Program-made: the position numbers and the translations under genes
Shown here: in pieces, positions 35,758 to 46,612 of the stretch
Layout: each line of letters begins with the position of its first letter
Numbering within the stretch: the first letter of the stretch is position 1
Notes under the pieces: generated by a model
The model's input: only the letters and a program-made list of their open reading frames with translations
Database searches by the model: none
What the model was told of the DNA's origin: nothing
Origin: Nitrospirota bacterium
Lineage (GTDB): Bacteria > Nitrospirota > Thermodesulfovibrionia > Thermodesulfovibrionales > Magnetobacteriaceae
Assembly (NCBI GenBank): GCA_015233015.1
Contig: JADFYO010000007.1
Coordinates: forward strand, 30,536 to 94,535
Length of the DNA: 64,000 nucleotides
Direction: 5' to 3'

Positions 35758-37003
35758 CAACAGCGTAGAAGGCGTGAACCGTGTGGTAATAACCGGCATT
35801 GGGGCGGTAACGCCGCTTGGAAACAGTTTTAAGGAATCATGGGAAGGTCTGCTCGAAGGCAGAAGCGGCATAAGGCAGCTGCCCGCACGGCTCTGTTGTG
35901 GAGGGGTTACGCTTGGCGGCCTGTTGAATGGGTTTGACGCCGGGCTTTTCTTAGGAGTAAGAGAGATAAATCGTCTCGATTCGTTTGTTCACTATGCGGT
36001 TGCCGCGGCAGAGATGGCGCTTGATGACGCCGCAGTTAAGACACCCTCAGGCTTCGCCTCGATAATAGGGACAAGCAGGGGCGGGATTACAACGATAAAC
36101 GCGGCGGCAGCGGAGCTTTGTGCCAATGAAAATAAGCACCGGAAGGTCTCGGCGTATCTGATGCCGGCGACTACCTCCTCGATGGCCGCCTCATACATAT
36201 CGCAAAAGTTCCGGCTTCGCGGCCATACGCTTGGCATATCCAACGCCTGCACCTCCGGGGCAAATGCTATCGGGGAGGCGTTCAGGCTGATAAGGCACGG
36301 GTATGCGAAAGGGGCACTCGCCGGAGGGGCAGAATCCCCGCTTTGCGAACTCTGCATAGAAGGCTACAGGGCAAGCGGCGCGCTTTCAAAGAGTTCATCT
36401 CTGTCGGCGTCGAGGTCGTTTTCTGTGGGGCGCGATGGTTTTGTCCTTGCCGAGGGCGCATGTGTTTTGGTGGTGGAAGATTACACATCGGCACTTTCGC
36501 GTGGAGCGCGCGTATATGCCGAGGTACTAGGATATGGCAACACCTCGGACGGTCTTGACATGGTAAGGCCGGATAGCGGAATGCAGGCAGTAGCCATGCA
36601 GAGTGCACTCACAGAGGCCGGCATTAGTCCTGAGGACATCGCATTCGTCAATGCACACGCTGCATCAACAGCCATTGGGGACGCCGTAGAGTCGGAGGCC
36701 ATTCATAAGGCGTTTAAAAATCACACCAAGTGTATGCCGGTAACGGCGAATAAATCGATGACCGGTCACATGCTCTCTGCCTCAGCCGCCTTCGAGACGG
36801 CCGTAACCGCAATGTCGATATCGTCAGGCTTTATTCCAGCCACAATCAATATTCAGAAAATCGACCCCGCGTGCAACTTAAATATCATCACAAAGACACT
36901 GAAATTTGACCCCATCAGGGCAGGCATCACAAACAGCTTTGGCTTCGGAGGCGTCAACGCCTCTATTGTTCTTGGGGCTGTGCCCCGTCAAAATCTTAGT
37001 TAA
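35738..37003 (+). CDS. beta-ketoacyl-ACP synthase II-like (FabF family)
   Basis: 421 residues. The condensing-enzyme triad is present: Cys in SNACTSGANAIGEA (about 168), His in VNAHAASTAIGD, and His in KSMTGHMLSASAAFE. The GFGGVNASIVL ending is typical. It extends acyl-ACP by two carbons. A GTG at 35774 (NRVVITGIGAV) is an alternative start without the 20-base overlap with the preceding gene. No ACP or other fatty-acid gene is adjacent, so it may serve a specialised lipid and not the core cycle. Confidence 0.9.
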   Translation: MSSRAADNSVEGVNRVVITGIGAVTPLGNSFKESWEGLLEGRSGIRQLPARLCCGGVTLGGLLNGFDAGLFLGVREINRLDSFVHYAVAAAEMALDDAAVKTPSGFASIIGTSRGGITTINAAAAELCANENKHRKVSAYLMPATTSSMAASYISQKFRLRGHTLGISNACTSGANAIGEAFRLIRHGYAKGALAGGAESPLCELCIEGYRASGALSKSSSLSASRSFSVGRDGFVLAEGACVLVVEDYTSALSRGARVYAEVLGYGNTSDGLDMVRPDSGMQAVAMQSALTEAGISPEDIAFVNAHAASTAIGDAVESEAIHKAFKNHTKCMPVTANKSMTGHMLSASAAFETAVTAMSISSGFIPATINIQKIDPACNLNIITKTLKFDPIRAGITNSFGFGGVNASIVLGAVPRQNLS

Positions 37004-37004
37004 G

Positions 37005-37040
37005 CGTCAATCGAACCTGACGTTTGTATTTTTATCAGGT
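37005..37040 (+). terminator. terminator-like hairpin after the FabF gene
   Basis: CGTCA (37005-37009) pairs with TGACG (37018-37022), followed by TTTGTATTTTT. An overlapping alternative fold pairs ACCTGA with TCAGGT (37035-37040). It lies between the fabF-like stop and the membrane-protein start, so it would end the redox-stress transcript. Confidence 0.5.
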
Positions 37041-37042
37041 AA

Positions 37043-39298
37043 ATGTTAAAATCGGCAATGTTATGGCCTGAGAAATATAAAAATTTGTACGGCATTATAA
37101 AGTGGGTTGTTTTCATTGGTTTTATCATGGTCTTTTCCTTACTTTACTGTCCATACAGCATCATGGGCAAATACAATAATTTTGGCGACGGCGACAGTGC
37201 ATTCTCACTTTGGAGCTTTAATTGGGAGCTATCGAGGCTTGCATCCCTTGATTTTTTAAATCTCTATAATGGAAATATTTTTTATCCGCTAAAAAACGTT
37301 ATCCTGTTTTCTGAAAGTTCACTGTCTAATATTATAGCATCGCTCCCGGTTTATCTTATAACCCTAAACCCATATACCGCTTACATCGTAAATTTGTTTG
37401 TATCCTTTCCACTGACGGCACTTGGCATGTTTTTACTGGCAAGGGAGCTGAAGTTCAGCAGGAATGCCGCTGCCGTGGCGGCCTTCATATTTGCCTTCAG
37501 CGAATTCAGATTTACTTTTAGCGGCGCCAACTTCCAGCAGATTCCAATGCAATGGATGCCTCTTACGCTTGTCTTTGTTCACAGGTATTTCTCTACGCAC
37601 AAAACGTCAAATCTAATAATTGCGGCAGTGTTTTTCTCACTGGTTTCAGCATCGACCGGCTACTACTTTATGTCGTTTTCGATACTATGTGCGATAGTCT
37701 TTATCTTCCATATATTAAAGAGTGGCGATTGTAGGCGGAAGGCTTTCTATAAAGCCGCCGTCCCTGCCGTTATGATTGTCATTGCAACCGCTGCATCGAT
37801 ATATTTCCCGTATCTTCAGGTACATAGGAACTTTAAATTTACAAGGTCATTTTCCGAACAAATAGGGTATGGGGCAAGCCTTGAAAACTATCTTTCGTCG
37901 GCGAACTCTTATGTGTTACATAATATAACAAACGGGTTCTCTCGTATCGAGGGCAATCTCTCGGTGCGCTATACCGCGCTTTTACTCGTTTTCACGGCAC
38001 TATTTTATTATTGGAAAAAAGGCACGGCGCGCGAAAGACCTCAGGGGGCGTCTCTCTTTGCAGGCAGGGCCAACATAGCGTTAGCGCTCTTGGCTTGCCT
38101 TGCCATTGTTCTTTCCTTTTTTGTAAAGGAAAACAGATACGGGATTCCGGTAAGTTCGCTTCCACACATGATGTCTCTGCGAAATCTGATAGACAATATA
38201 CCGCTGTTAGTGCCGGCGTTTATTTTTACCCCTCTGATAATAGCGTTGACAGTGCGAATGATATTTTCTAAAACCGTTAACGGCATTGTCAAACAGGAGA
38301 CAATGTTTCTTTATCTGCTCATAAGCTTTACTATTTTTGCTATGTCTCTCGGTCCTTTCATAAAAATAGGGGAAAAAATAATAGGATTTAACCCAATAGG
38401 ACTCTTTCTATACGGGGTTTTCCCCGGCTATGACGGTATGAGGGCAGTGTCGAGGGCTGGGGGAGTGGTAACGCTGGGGGTTTCTATCCTTGCCGCGGAG
38501 GGAGTGAGGATTATCGAAGAGAAAATACCGCGTGCCTTATACAGGGATTTGATATTCTGGGGCATCGTTGTTATTCTTGCCATAGAATCATACCCGGTCA
38601 GAGGCCATTTAAATTTATTCGAAGATAAGACCGTACAGCCGCCCGCAAAATACTTATGGTTGAAAGAGCAACGCGATAATGCGCCGGTGCTTGAATGGCC
38701 TCTTCACATCCCGTTTGACGGCGAAGGGAAATATGTGGAGGGAAGCATGATACACGGCAAGCCGATAGTCAATGGCCTTTCAAGCTACCAGTGGGAAGGG
38801 CATGTGAGGCTGACTACCCTTGCCGGTTCGCTTGACGATGATATGGCCTTAAAGGCGATATATGCCTTTGGTGTCAAATATCTTATCATCAATGCAGAAA
38901 ACGGGGCTTTCCCCCTGTGGGCAAAACACGAAATCGGGCAGTTTACGCTTGCAAAGGAATTCCCCGACGCCCTGATATACGTTAATCAGGATGCAAAGAC
39001 ACAGTTCCCCGATGATGATTTCCTGAAACACTTTAGTAGTTTTTCATGCGAGGAAAGCGGAAAAGACAGTTATATTTTTTCTATCGAATTCCATTCAAAA
39101 GACAAATACTATGTTTCGAGGGATAAAATAGTTGTCGAAGTCTTCTGGAATACAGGGAAGACACAGCACACGGATAAACGATCCATAAATCCGGCTCTAT
39201 TTGCCGACCATGATGTCGTTGTCATAAAAGTCAAAAAAAGCGGGGAAAATGAGAGATGCAGCGATGTTCATTCTATTTTTCTCTTTAAACCCCATTAG
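37043..39298 (+). CDS. multi-pass membrane protein, GT-C glycosyltransferase-like
   Basis: 751 residues with about 10-12 membrane segments in the first 520, then a soluble domain of about 230. The first extracytoplasmic loop carries NNFGDGDSAFSLW, in the place where GT-C enzymes have their catalytic acidic pair. NIFYPLKN, FSEFRFTFSGANFQQIPMQW and AVSRAGG follow the pattern of lipid-linked-sugar transferases and YfhO-like proteins. Substrate unknown. It stands alone after a terminator-like hairpin and is convergent with argS. Confidence 0.75.
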   Translation: MLKSAMLWPEKYKNLYGIIKWVVFIGFIMVFSLLYCPYSIMGKYNNFGDGDSAFSLWSFNWELSRLASLDFLNLYNGNIFYPLKNVILFSESSLSNIIASLPVYLITLNPYTAYIVNLFVSFPLTALGMFLLARELKFSRNAAAVAAFIFAFSEFRFTFSGANFQQIPMQWMPLTLVFVHRYFSTHKTSNLIIAAVFFSLVSASTGYYFMSFSILCAIVFIFHILKSGDCRRKAFYKAAVPAVMIVIATAASIYFPYLQVHRNFKFTRSFSEQIGYGASLENYLSSANSYVLHNITNGFSRIEGNLSVRYTALLLVFTALFYYWKKGTARERPQGASLFAGRANIALALLACLAIVLSFFVKENRYGIPVSSLPHMMSLRNLIDNIPLLVPAFIFTPLIIALTVRMIFSKTVNGIVKQETMFLYLLISFTIFAMSLGPFIKIGEKIIGFNPIGLFLYGVFPGYDGMRAVSRAGGVVTLGVSILAAEGVRIIEEKIPRALYRDLIFWGIVVILAIESYPVRGHLNLFEDKTVQPPAKYLWLKEQRDNAPVLEWPLHIPFDGEGKYVEGSMIHGKPIVNGLSSYQWEGHVRLTTLAGSLDDDMALKAIYAFGVKYLIINAENGAFPLWAKHEIGQFTLAKEFPDALIYVNQDAKTQFPDDDFLKHFSSFSCEESGKDSYIFSIEFHSKDKYYVSRDKIVVEVFWNTGKTQHTDKRSINPALFADHDVVVIKVKKSGENERCSDVHSIFLFKPH

Positions 39299-39359
39299 TG
39301 TTTTGCCATTTCATTCAATGGGTTTCAATTGTATGCCCACATATTTTTTCACAGGCTTT

Positions 39360-40991
39360 CTACATCTTGTCGGGGGTTGAGACGCCGAGGATATTAAGGC
39401 CCTCGCCGATTACTATCTTTACGCAGGCGCAGAGCATCAGCCTTGCCAGGGTCAAAGTCTCCTCCTCGTCCAATATCCTGTGCTTATAGTAAAATGGATG
39501 GAAAAGCCCCGCCAGTTCCTGCAGATAAAATGTAATCCTGTGCGGCTCGCGCGTCCTTACGGCATTTAGAAACGTGGTGGGATAGAAGATCAGCTTTTTT
39601 ATCAGCTGAAGTTCCTCCGGCGCGCTCAGGCCGGTAAGGTCCGTGGCGCTGTCAAAAGATATGGGTATCTGCCTCTCTTGCGCCTTCTCAAACACGCTGT
39701 TAATCCGCGCATATGCGTACTGGATGTAATACACCGGATTTTCAGGGGATTCCTGCTTCACTGCTTCCATATCGAACTCAAGCTGGCTGTCCGGGCGGCG
39801 CGTCAGAAATATAAATCTGGTAATGTCCCTGCCTACATCTTTTATAATGTCTCTGAGTGTAACATACTCCCCCGCGCGTTTTGACATCTGTACGGGGACG
39901 CCGCCTCTTAGCAGCATCACCATCTGGACAAGCAGCACGACAAGCTTATTGTCATCCCCGCCGGCGGCCTTTATAACGGCGCGAATACGTGGTATGTAGC
40001 CGTGGTGGTCTGCCCCCCAGATATTAATCAGCTCGTCAAAGCCCCGGTTGAGTTTCAACACATGATATGCAATGTCAGAGGCGAAGTACGTATATTGGCC
40101 GTCTGTTTTTATCAGCACGCGGTCCTTTTCGTCCCCAAAGGCCGTTGCCTTAAACCATACGGCGCCGTCCTGTTCGTATATAAATCCTTTGTCTCTGAGG
40201 GCATCGATAGACTTCGTCACCGTGCCGTCTTTAAATAGTTCCTTCTCGGACTGCCATCTGTCAAATTCAACGCCAAAGTCCGACAAATCTTTCTTTATCT
40301 CTGCAAGCATTGCCTTGTACGCGCAGTCAATAAAATATTCTGACGCTTCGTCAAAATTGGCGTGGGAGAATTTCTCTCCTTGAGCTTTGTAAATCTCTCC
40401 TGCCAGCTCATCCACGTAATCGCCGCGGTAGCCGTCTTGGGGAAAATCACAGGGAGTGTTTGTGATGGCCTTATAACGGGCAAAGACCGACTCCCCCAGA
40501 AGTTTCACCTGTCTGCCCGCGTCGTTTACGTAGAATTCCCTCTCAACCGAGTACCCCGCGGCCGAAAGCAGATTAGCAACCGCTGCCCCCAGGGCCGCCC
40601 CCCTGCCGTGCCCCAGGTGCAGCGGGCCGGTTGGATTGGCGCTTACGAACTCTATCTGTATCTTCTTTCCTTTCCCTATGTTGGGTCTCAGGTAATCTGT
40701 TCCCTCGCTGTAAAGTTTCTTTAACTCCGCGCAAAGATATGACGGTTTGAATCTGAAATTGATAAACCCCGCACCGGCCTTCTCTATGGAGTTGAAAATC
40801 TCCGGCTCATCGATGGCCGCGATAATAGAATCTGCTATGGCCGAGGGGTTTTTCCTGAGCTTTTTTGCCAAAAGCATGGCCAGAGGGGTTGATATGTCGC
40901 CGAGCGCCTCGTGCCGTGGAAATTCGACCTCGACAAAATCAGCTTCAATTCCTATCTTTTTAAGTGCCTTTAATAGTATATCTTCTATCAT
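39360..40991 (-). CDS. argS: arginyl-tRNA synthetase
   Basis: 543 residues. Class I signature HLGHGRGAA follows NPTGPLHLGH (about 121-130). The KMSKS-like motif is VQMSKRAGEYV (about 372). The N-terminal Add-1 tRNA D-loop domain (1-90) and the C-terminal DALR anticodon domain (about 420-543, ending GLNILGVSTPDKM) are present. It charges tRNA-Arg. It is monocistronic on the minus strand. Confidence 0.97.
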   Translation of the reverse strand: MIEDILLKALKKIGIEADFVEVEFPRHEALGDISTPLAMLLAKKLRKNPSAIADSIIAAIDEPEIFNSIEKAGAGFINFRFKPSYLCAELKKLYSEGTDYLRPNIGKGKKIQIEFVSANPTGPLHLGHGRGAALGAAVANLLSAAGYSVEREFYVNDAGRQVKLLGESVFARYKAITNTPCDFPQDGYRGDYVDELAGEIYKAQGEKFSHANFDEASEYFIDCAYKAMLAEIKKDLSDFGVEFDRWQSEKELFKDGTVTKSIDALRDKGFIYEQDGAVWFKATAFGDEKDRVLIKTDGQYTYFASDIAYHVLKLNRGFDELINIWGADHHGYIPRIRAVIKAAGGDDNKLVVLLVQMVMLLRGGVPVQMSKRAGEYVTLRDIIKDVGRDITRFIFLTRRPDSQLEFDMEAVKQESPENPVYYIQYAYARINSVFEKAQERQIPISFDSATDLTGLSAPEELQLIKKLIFYPTTFLNAVRTREPHRITFYLQELAGLFHPFYYKHRILDEEETLTLARLMLCACVKIVIGEGLNILGVSTPDKM

Positions 40992-41047
40992 GTCTTAGAG
41001 CGATTAAGCGTAACATATTTATATCAAAAATTAATACCGCTGCCGTG

Positions 41048-44000
41048 TCAGCCTATCCCCAGTGTCCTCATCAGCTTTAAGGTCTCTTCCCTTGCCTTAT
41101 TAAAATCAAGCTCGTCTATGCTTTTTTCTACCGCGGCTAACAGCTCCCGGGGCAAACCTTCTCTTATCTCCATAAGCAGCGGCTCTATGTCGTCAGGGCT
41201 GTATTGATTGTAAGCGGCCAAAATCTTCGTAAAAATTCCACCCAATTCTTCTCTGCCTAACTCCTTAATCTCATGTTGGGCGTCAATCTTTTTTATTTCC
41301 AGGCCATCAACAAAAGCTGCCGCGCTGTCTAATGCCCGCTCAAGGTCTTTCAGCAAAACTGCGGCTCCGTCTGTATCTCCATTATTGAGCATGTTGTCAA
41401 CCTTCGAAGCAATATCATAGACCTCCATCATCGAGAGATTTCCCGATAATCCTCTTATAGAATGTGATATTCTTCTTGCCGCGCCAATGTCATTATTATC
41501 CAGATATGCGGATAAATTCTCTGCCGCGTGCCCGTATTTCGCCATAAAACCCGTCAGCGCATTTACATAGACGTCCCAGTCCCCCCACATCTCCAGTGCC
41601 TTCTGTGTGTCTATGACAGAAGAATGCGGGATGTCTTCGGCGTGTGCCGCAGGCGTTAATTCCACGCATGTGTCTATTCTCTGCCCTTTGTGCTCAGGGG
41701 TTAATCTTTCCATAATATTAAACAGCTCCTTAAAATCGATTGGCTTTGCGGTTACCTCATCTACATTTTTACCGATATAGTGTTTGCGTTCATCTGAGGT
41801 AACACTAGCGGTGAGGGCTATTATTGGTATATGCGCGCCAGTATTTGATTCGATTTCACGAATTTTCAGGGTGGCCTCGAGGCCGTCCATCACCGGCATT
41901 TGCATGTCCATCAGGATTATGTCAAAACCGCCTGTCTTGTAACACTCCACCGCTTCATAGCCGTTGCGGGCTGTTTCAACCTTGTGCCCTTGCTGCTCGA
42001 GACGCGTTTTCAGCAGCAATACATTTTCCTCTATGTCCTCTGCAACCAATATCCGAAAGAGCTTTTTAAGTTTGCATTCAATGACATCAGGCTCATCGCC
42101 TGCCGGGCGTTCAGTGGGTATTAATTTTACGGTAAATGAAAAAACGCTCCCCTTGTCAGGCTCACTCGTCAGCCATATGCGCCCGCCCATCAGCTCGACC
42201 AATTGTTTGGATATCGTCGTGCCTAATCCCGTTCCCCCAAACCGGCGGGTCGTGGAGCTGTCGGCCTGCGTAAATGCCTCAAAAATCTTGTCCTTCCTGT
42301 CCGCGGGTATCCCTAATCCCGTGTCGGCTATCGAAAACATGAGTGTATCGGCCTCGGCTGTCTGGCCTATCGTTACAGTAATCCCGCCTTGCTCGGTAAA
42401 CTTGACGGCATTGCCTATGAGATTTGTGAGTATCTGTGTTAATCGCACAGGGTCGCCGATATAATATTCCGGGGTAATTACAGTGTCAGGCATTACGTTA
42501 AAATAGAGACCTTTGTGCCTCACCTGATGCTCAAAAGACCTCCTTACGCCTTCGATTAGTTTATAGAGGCTGAATGGCCGGCTTTCTATCTCTACCTTGC
42601 CGCTTTCGAGCTTGCTGATATCCAGAATATCGTTTATGATGGTCAGCAGGGACTCTGCCGATTTGATTGCAATTTCGATATATTCACGGTTCTTATCTGT
42701 TATTGTATCATCGTCGGCGACAAGCTCCATGAACCCGACAATGGAGTTCATAGGGGTTCTGATTTCATGGCTCATGTTTGCCAAAAAGGCGGATTTGGCT
42801 ATGGTGGCGGCCTCGGCGGCCTCTTTTGCCGCTATCAGTTTCATCTCCGATTGTTTATTTCTGATAGCAACTGACAGGTGGGTCGCGATAGATGCTACTG
42901 TGTCTAACACATGCTCAGTTAAAATATCCTTTGAAAACATGGCTACAACACCAATCACTTCATCTTCGGCAATTAACGGGTACCCTGCAAACGCTGTCAT
43001 ACCCTCCCGTTTAGCCCACTCAGGGTTACTAACCCGGGGGTCGGTTTGTACCGAGTTTGTAAGATGTGGTTTGGCTTCTTTTGCAATCAGGCCGATTTTA
43101 TATTTTCCAACCGGTATTCGTGCATGAGCGCCGTCAATATGCGTGTATAGTCCTGCGCTGGCCTGAAGCTCAAGCGTATCTTCGTTTATTGTCCAAACGC
43201 GGGCAAAAGATACCCCCAAGAAGGAGACTATATGTTCGGTACATTGTTGAAGCATTAACTGTAAGGGTGCATTAGAGGCCAGAATTGCCCCTATTCCTGC
43301 GCGAAACTTTGCCAAATTTAATCGTGCAGATATGGCTTTGGAGGCGGCCTCGGCGGCCTCTTTTGCAATTGAGAGCTCCTCTGTCCGCTCCCGCACTCGT
43401 GCCTCGAGCGTGTCATAGGCGGCCTTGAGCCTTTCCTCCGCAGCGGCACGTATGCCCATTTCCATAGAAAGCTGTATGTTTTTTGCCTTTAAGCTGTCTG
43501 TCCGGATGTCAAACTCTTTCGCAAGGGTCTCCAGCTCGTCGCCTGTCCCTGTGGGGCTGCATTTGACGGCATCGTCTCCGGTGGATTTGACAATTTTATC
43601 GCATAGTATCAAAATAGGATTGGCTATGCTGTTTCCTATTCTCTTTGCAATATAGGCCGCTAATACAAGAAATATGAATCCAATTATCCCCAGCTTTACG
43701 ATTGCGTTATAGACAATCCTGAGATACAGCAACTTAAATACGCCGGTTTCCAACGTGATCTTTAACTTATTAAGAATTGCTTTTTCCTTACCTGCCGTAT
43801 TTTTTGCCGTAATGTATGATTCCTGTTTTATATAGTTTATCTCTCCGGCCAGTTTATCCCCGGCATACAATCTGTAATAATAAGTGTCCTCTTTGTGACA
43901 GGAAGTAAGAAATATATTTGTTATATCGGCCTCGATAACGATTGCCCCCTGCGTTGACTTATAATAGTCTATCGGGACAATGAACATAATCCTGCCCTTA

Positions 44001-44446
44001 TCGGACAGAAATATGCTTATAGCGCCGTCTGCAATCGCAATTCTTGTCTGAGGCAGTTTCGAGTAGTCGGGGGCGTCTTTCACGGTAGAGTAAATCGTAA
44101 ACCCGGCGTAATCTATTATGCTGACGTCGCCTTTGATTATTTGAAATGTATCCACGATTTTGGGAAATAACCCGGAGCGCGCCTCTGGATTTATCAGGGC
44201 GTTTACTATGACGGTGTTTTTACTGAAATCTTTTGCCGTGCTTAACATAGTATCTAAATACCGTTCAAAACTGTCCATACACCTTTCGTTGTACGATATA
44301 ATCCAGCTGTTCCTCTCTTCGTATAATATATTCGTTAACAGCAGGGCAACCGTAGTTATCGTTGCCGTTGTCAACACTGTTACAAACAATAAATATTTCA
44401 TTAACAGCTTGGTCTTTATACTTTTCCCGGATAATAGTTTAATCAT
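41048..44446 (-). CDS. large hybrid sensor kinase (GAF, HisKA, HATPase, receiver, HPt)
   Basis: 1132 residues. Two membrane segments (about 14-37 and 245-270) bracket a periplasmic sensor domain of about 205 residues. Then a coil, GAF domain (about 385-545), HisKA ([10 protein letters not shown]), HATPase ([18 protein letters not shown]), receiver ([13 protein letters not shown]) and an HPt domain ([11 protein letters not shown] with the phospho-His). All parts of a four-step phosphorelay are in one chain. It overlaps the binding-protein fusion upstream by 4 bases (ATGA), so the periplasmic sensor probably reads that protein. Confidence 0.92.
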   Translation of the reverse strand: MIKLLSGKSIKTKLLMKYLLFVTVLTTATITTVALLLTNILYEERNSWIISYNERCMDSFERYLDTMLSTAKDFSKNTVIVNALINPEARSGLFPKIVDTFQIIKGDVSIIDYAGFTIYSTVKDAPDYSKLPQTRIAIADGAISIFLSDKGRIMFIVPIDYYKSTQGAIVIEADITNIFLTSCHKEDTYYYRLYAGDKLAGEINYIKQESYITAKNTAGKEKAILNKLKITLETGVFKLLYLRIVYNAIVKLGIIGFIFLVLAAYIAKRIGNSIANPILILCDKIVKSTGDDAVKCSPTGTGDELETLAKEFDIRTDSLKAKNIQLSMEMGIRAAAEERLKAAYDTLEARVRERTEELSIAKEAAEAASKAISARLNLAKFRAGIGAILASNAPLQLMLQQCTEHIVSFLGVSFARVWTINEDTLELQASAGLYTHIDGAHARIPVGKYKIGLIAKEAKPHLTNSVQTDPRVSNPEWAKREGMTAFAGYPLIAEDEVIGVVAMFSKDILTEHVLDTVASIATHLSVAIRNKQSEMKLIAAKEAAEAATIAKSAFLANMSHEIRTPMNSIVGFMELVADDDTITDKNREYIEIAIKSAESLLTIINDILDISKLESGKVEIESRPFSLYKLIEGVRRSFEHQVRHKGLYFNVMPDTVITPEYYIGDPVRLTQILTNLIGNAVKFTEQGGITVTIGQTAEADTLMFSIADTGLGIPADRKDKIFEAFTQADSSTTRRFGGTGLGTTISKQLVELMGGRIWLTSEPDKGSVFSFTVKLIPTERPAGDEPDVIECKLKKLFRILVAEDIEENVLLLKTRLEQQGHKVETARNGYEAVECYKTGGFDIILMDMQMPVMDGLEATLKIREIESNTGAHIPIIALTASVTSDERKHYIGKNVDEVTAKPIDFKELFNIMERLTPEHKGQRIDTCVELTPAAHAEDIPHSSVIDTQKALEMWGDWDVYVNALTGFMAKYGHAAENLSAYLDNNDIGAARRISHSIRGLSGNLSMMEVYDIASKVDNMLNNGDTDGAAVLLKDLERALDSAAAFVDGLEIKKIDAQHEIKELGREELGGIFTKILAAYNQYSPDDIEPLLMEIREGLPRELLAAVEKSIDELDFNKAREETLKLMRTLGIG

Positions 44447-46605
44447 TTATATTTCCCCCCGCCGATGGGAATAATTGCGCCGTTGCCGTCAAATTCGGCC
44501 ATAAAATATCCCGTTTCATCCAGCGCGTCGTGCCGGGCATTCGTAAACGGCGGCGTATGTGTCTTTGTCAGTCCCTCATAGTGCCGGATATTTTCCATAG
44601 CGTCTCTTATCGCTGCCCTGTCAAGCGTACCTGCCTGCCTTACCGCCTCCGCCAATAACATTGTCAAGTCATATGCGTGTGCCGCGCCCTCAGGTGAGAA
44701 TATCTCCTGCGGGGTCTTTACGCCGTATTCGTTCATATACCTTTTCACAAATTCCTTACTCCTTTTATTATCTGCGGTTATGAATGAATATGTCTGCATA
44801 AACGACAGATCAATTGCCGTAAGCTCCTTCTTTATTTCTTTATAGATATTCCCTCCCGTTATGCTCCTGTGAGCAATAACGGGAATCTTTTTTTTGCCAT
44901 AAAATAAGGACTTTATTATCTTTGCACCCTCATCGGGATTTGCTATCATTATTATTATTTCAGCGTCAGCACGGGAAATCCTCCCGATTTGTTCGTAAAA
45001 GTCCGTCTCATTCGCATTATAAGACTCTATCGTGGTGAATTGTAACCCTTGTTCCTTCAGGTAGCTTACCATTATCTCTTCATTTTTTTTGCCCCAGACT
45101 GAGTTGACCCACAGAAGGGCTATCTTTTTGGTCTTGTTTAATGCCTGCTCAACCAAAAATGGCCCGGCATATGCGTCGTTAGCAGAAAGCCTGAAGCAAT
45201 AATTGGGGGCATAACCGTTTTGAACTATCTCCGGATGAGCTGCCCATGGGATGAGATATATAATTTTATTACTATGTATTAATTTCAGATCTTCCAATAC
45301 GATACGGCTCTGGAGGCCGCTCATCACGGCGGCGAGATTTTTCATCTTACCGAATAACCCTATATTTGCTGTGCTTCGAGCCGTGTTTCCCGCATGGTCC
45401 ATCGTTACGACGATAAGTTTTTTACCAAGCAGCCCGCCCCTTTCATTTATCTCCTCAGCGGCTATGCGCATCCCTCGTTCTATTGCAATCCCTGCCTGAG
45501 CCGTTGCAAGCGTCATATCGGCGTTCAAACCGATTATAATATCGTCTGCCGCATCGTACTCATGCCTCTTTTTAAGATATTCCAAAGTCGGGTCAATTAT
45601 ATCGGCGCCGACAATCGGGGCATACTTATAGAGAATGCCTTTGGAGGCAGCCTGAAACTGTTTAATCTCATCGCCGGTCAGATATGTTATCTTTACGCCG
45701 GTCTCTGCGATTTTTTTCAGAATATCTGCCTCCTGCCCATCTATCAGTTCCCTTTCAAATCCCGTCAGCTCGTTTGCCGTAGTTGTAAGCGTCTGTTGAA
45801 TGTCTGGCGGCAGCTTCCCGATGTTTTTCCTGCTGAAACAAAACACATAGGCAAGGTAGGCGTGATTGCTTATCGTAATGTTTGATTGAACCTCGTAAAG
45901 TCTCATCCCATATATCGCCGCTATCGGATTTTCATGGCCCTTGACAACCCCGTCCTTCAGGGCCTTATACGTTTCGTGGAAATCTATTGCGATAGGATTA
46001 GCCCCGAATTCCCTGAACTGGTCCATTATCAGTTGGCTCTTCATAACCCTGACGTTCATACCCCTGAAATCTTTCGGAGAGTGGATCTCCTTATTCGCCG
46101 TGAACTGCTTAAAGCCGTTTCCCCAAAACGCTACCCCTGTGAGGCCATACTGGTCAAGTTTAGCCAGAAGCAGTTTGCCCGGCCTTCCATCGAGCATCTC
46201 ATAGGCGTCTGCTTTGTGTGGAAAGAGAAACGGTATATCGGAGTATTGCAGAGCCGGCACCACAGCGCTCATCTTCGCAGTTGGCGAAAGGAGGATGTCT
46301 AAATCGCCCTCAATCGCCATTTCTATCATCTTATAGTCGTTGGCCAGTTCCTGATTGGGATAAATGGTTATCGTTACGCCGCCGCTGGTCTTTTGCGAAA
46401 CTGTAGCGGCAAACCTTCTGGCCGCTATGTCCATGGCGCTGCCCTCTGGCATATTATGCCCAAAGGTCAGCTTATAGATTTTTTTCTCGACGGCGGCATC
46501 ATGATGCTTAGGGTTGGTCTTGACTGAGAAAATATATAATGTCCCAACAGCTATTAACAGCGTTATGAAAGCTACCGCGATAATCTTGTTACGTGATTTC
46601 ATCAT
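44443..46605 (-). CDS. TRAP-type binding protein fused to a type I periplasmic binding protein
   Basis: 720 residues. An N-terminal membrane anchor (about 8-26) leads to a DctP/TRAP domain (about 40-345: [34 protein letters not shown], the family motif [11 protein letters not shown]) and then a LivJ-type domain (about 355-715: [41 protein letters not shown]). No TRAP or ABC permease is near. Its stop overlaps the start of the hybrid kinase (ATGA). I infer a tethered two-ligand sensor feeding that kinase. The fusion of two unrelated solute-binding folds is unusual. Confidence 0.88.
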   Translation of the reverse strand: MMKSRNKIIAVAFITLLIAVGTLYIFSVKTNPKHHDAAVEKKIYKLTFGHNMPEGSAMDIAARRFAATVSQKTSGGVTITIYPNQELANDYKMIEMAIEGDLDILLSPTAKMSAVVPALQYSDIPFLFPHKADAYEMLDGRPGKLLLAKLDQYGLTGVAFWGNGFKQFTANKEIHSPKDFRGMNVRVMKSQLIMDQFREFGANPIAIDFHETYKALKDGVVKGHENPIAAIYGMRLYEVQSNITISNHAYLAYVFCFSRKNIGKLPPDIQQTLTTTANELTGFERELIDGQEADILKKIAETGVKITYLTGDEIKQFQAASKGILYKYAPIVGADIIDPTLEYLKKRHEYDAADDIIIGLNADMTLATAQAGIAIERGMRIAAEEINERGGLLGKKLIVVTMDHAGNTARSTANIGLFGKMKNLAAVMSGLQSRIVLEDLKLIHSNKIIYLIPWAAHPEIVQNGYAPNYCFRLSANDAYAGPFLVEQALNKTKKIALLWVNSVWGKKNEEIMVSYLKEQGLQFTTIESYNANETDFYEQIGRISRADAEIIIMIANPDEGAKIIKSLFYGKKKIPVIAHRSITGGNIYKEIKKELTAIDLSFMQTYSFITADNKRSKEFVKRYMNEYGVKTPQEIFSPEGAAHAYDLTMLLAEAVRQAGTLDRAAIRDAMENIRHYEGLTKTHTPPFTNARHDALDETGYFMAEFDGNGAIIPIGGGKYK

Positions 46606-46612
46606 GGCGATA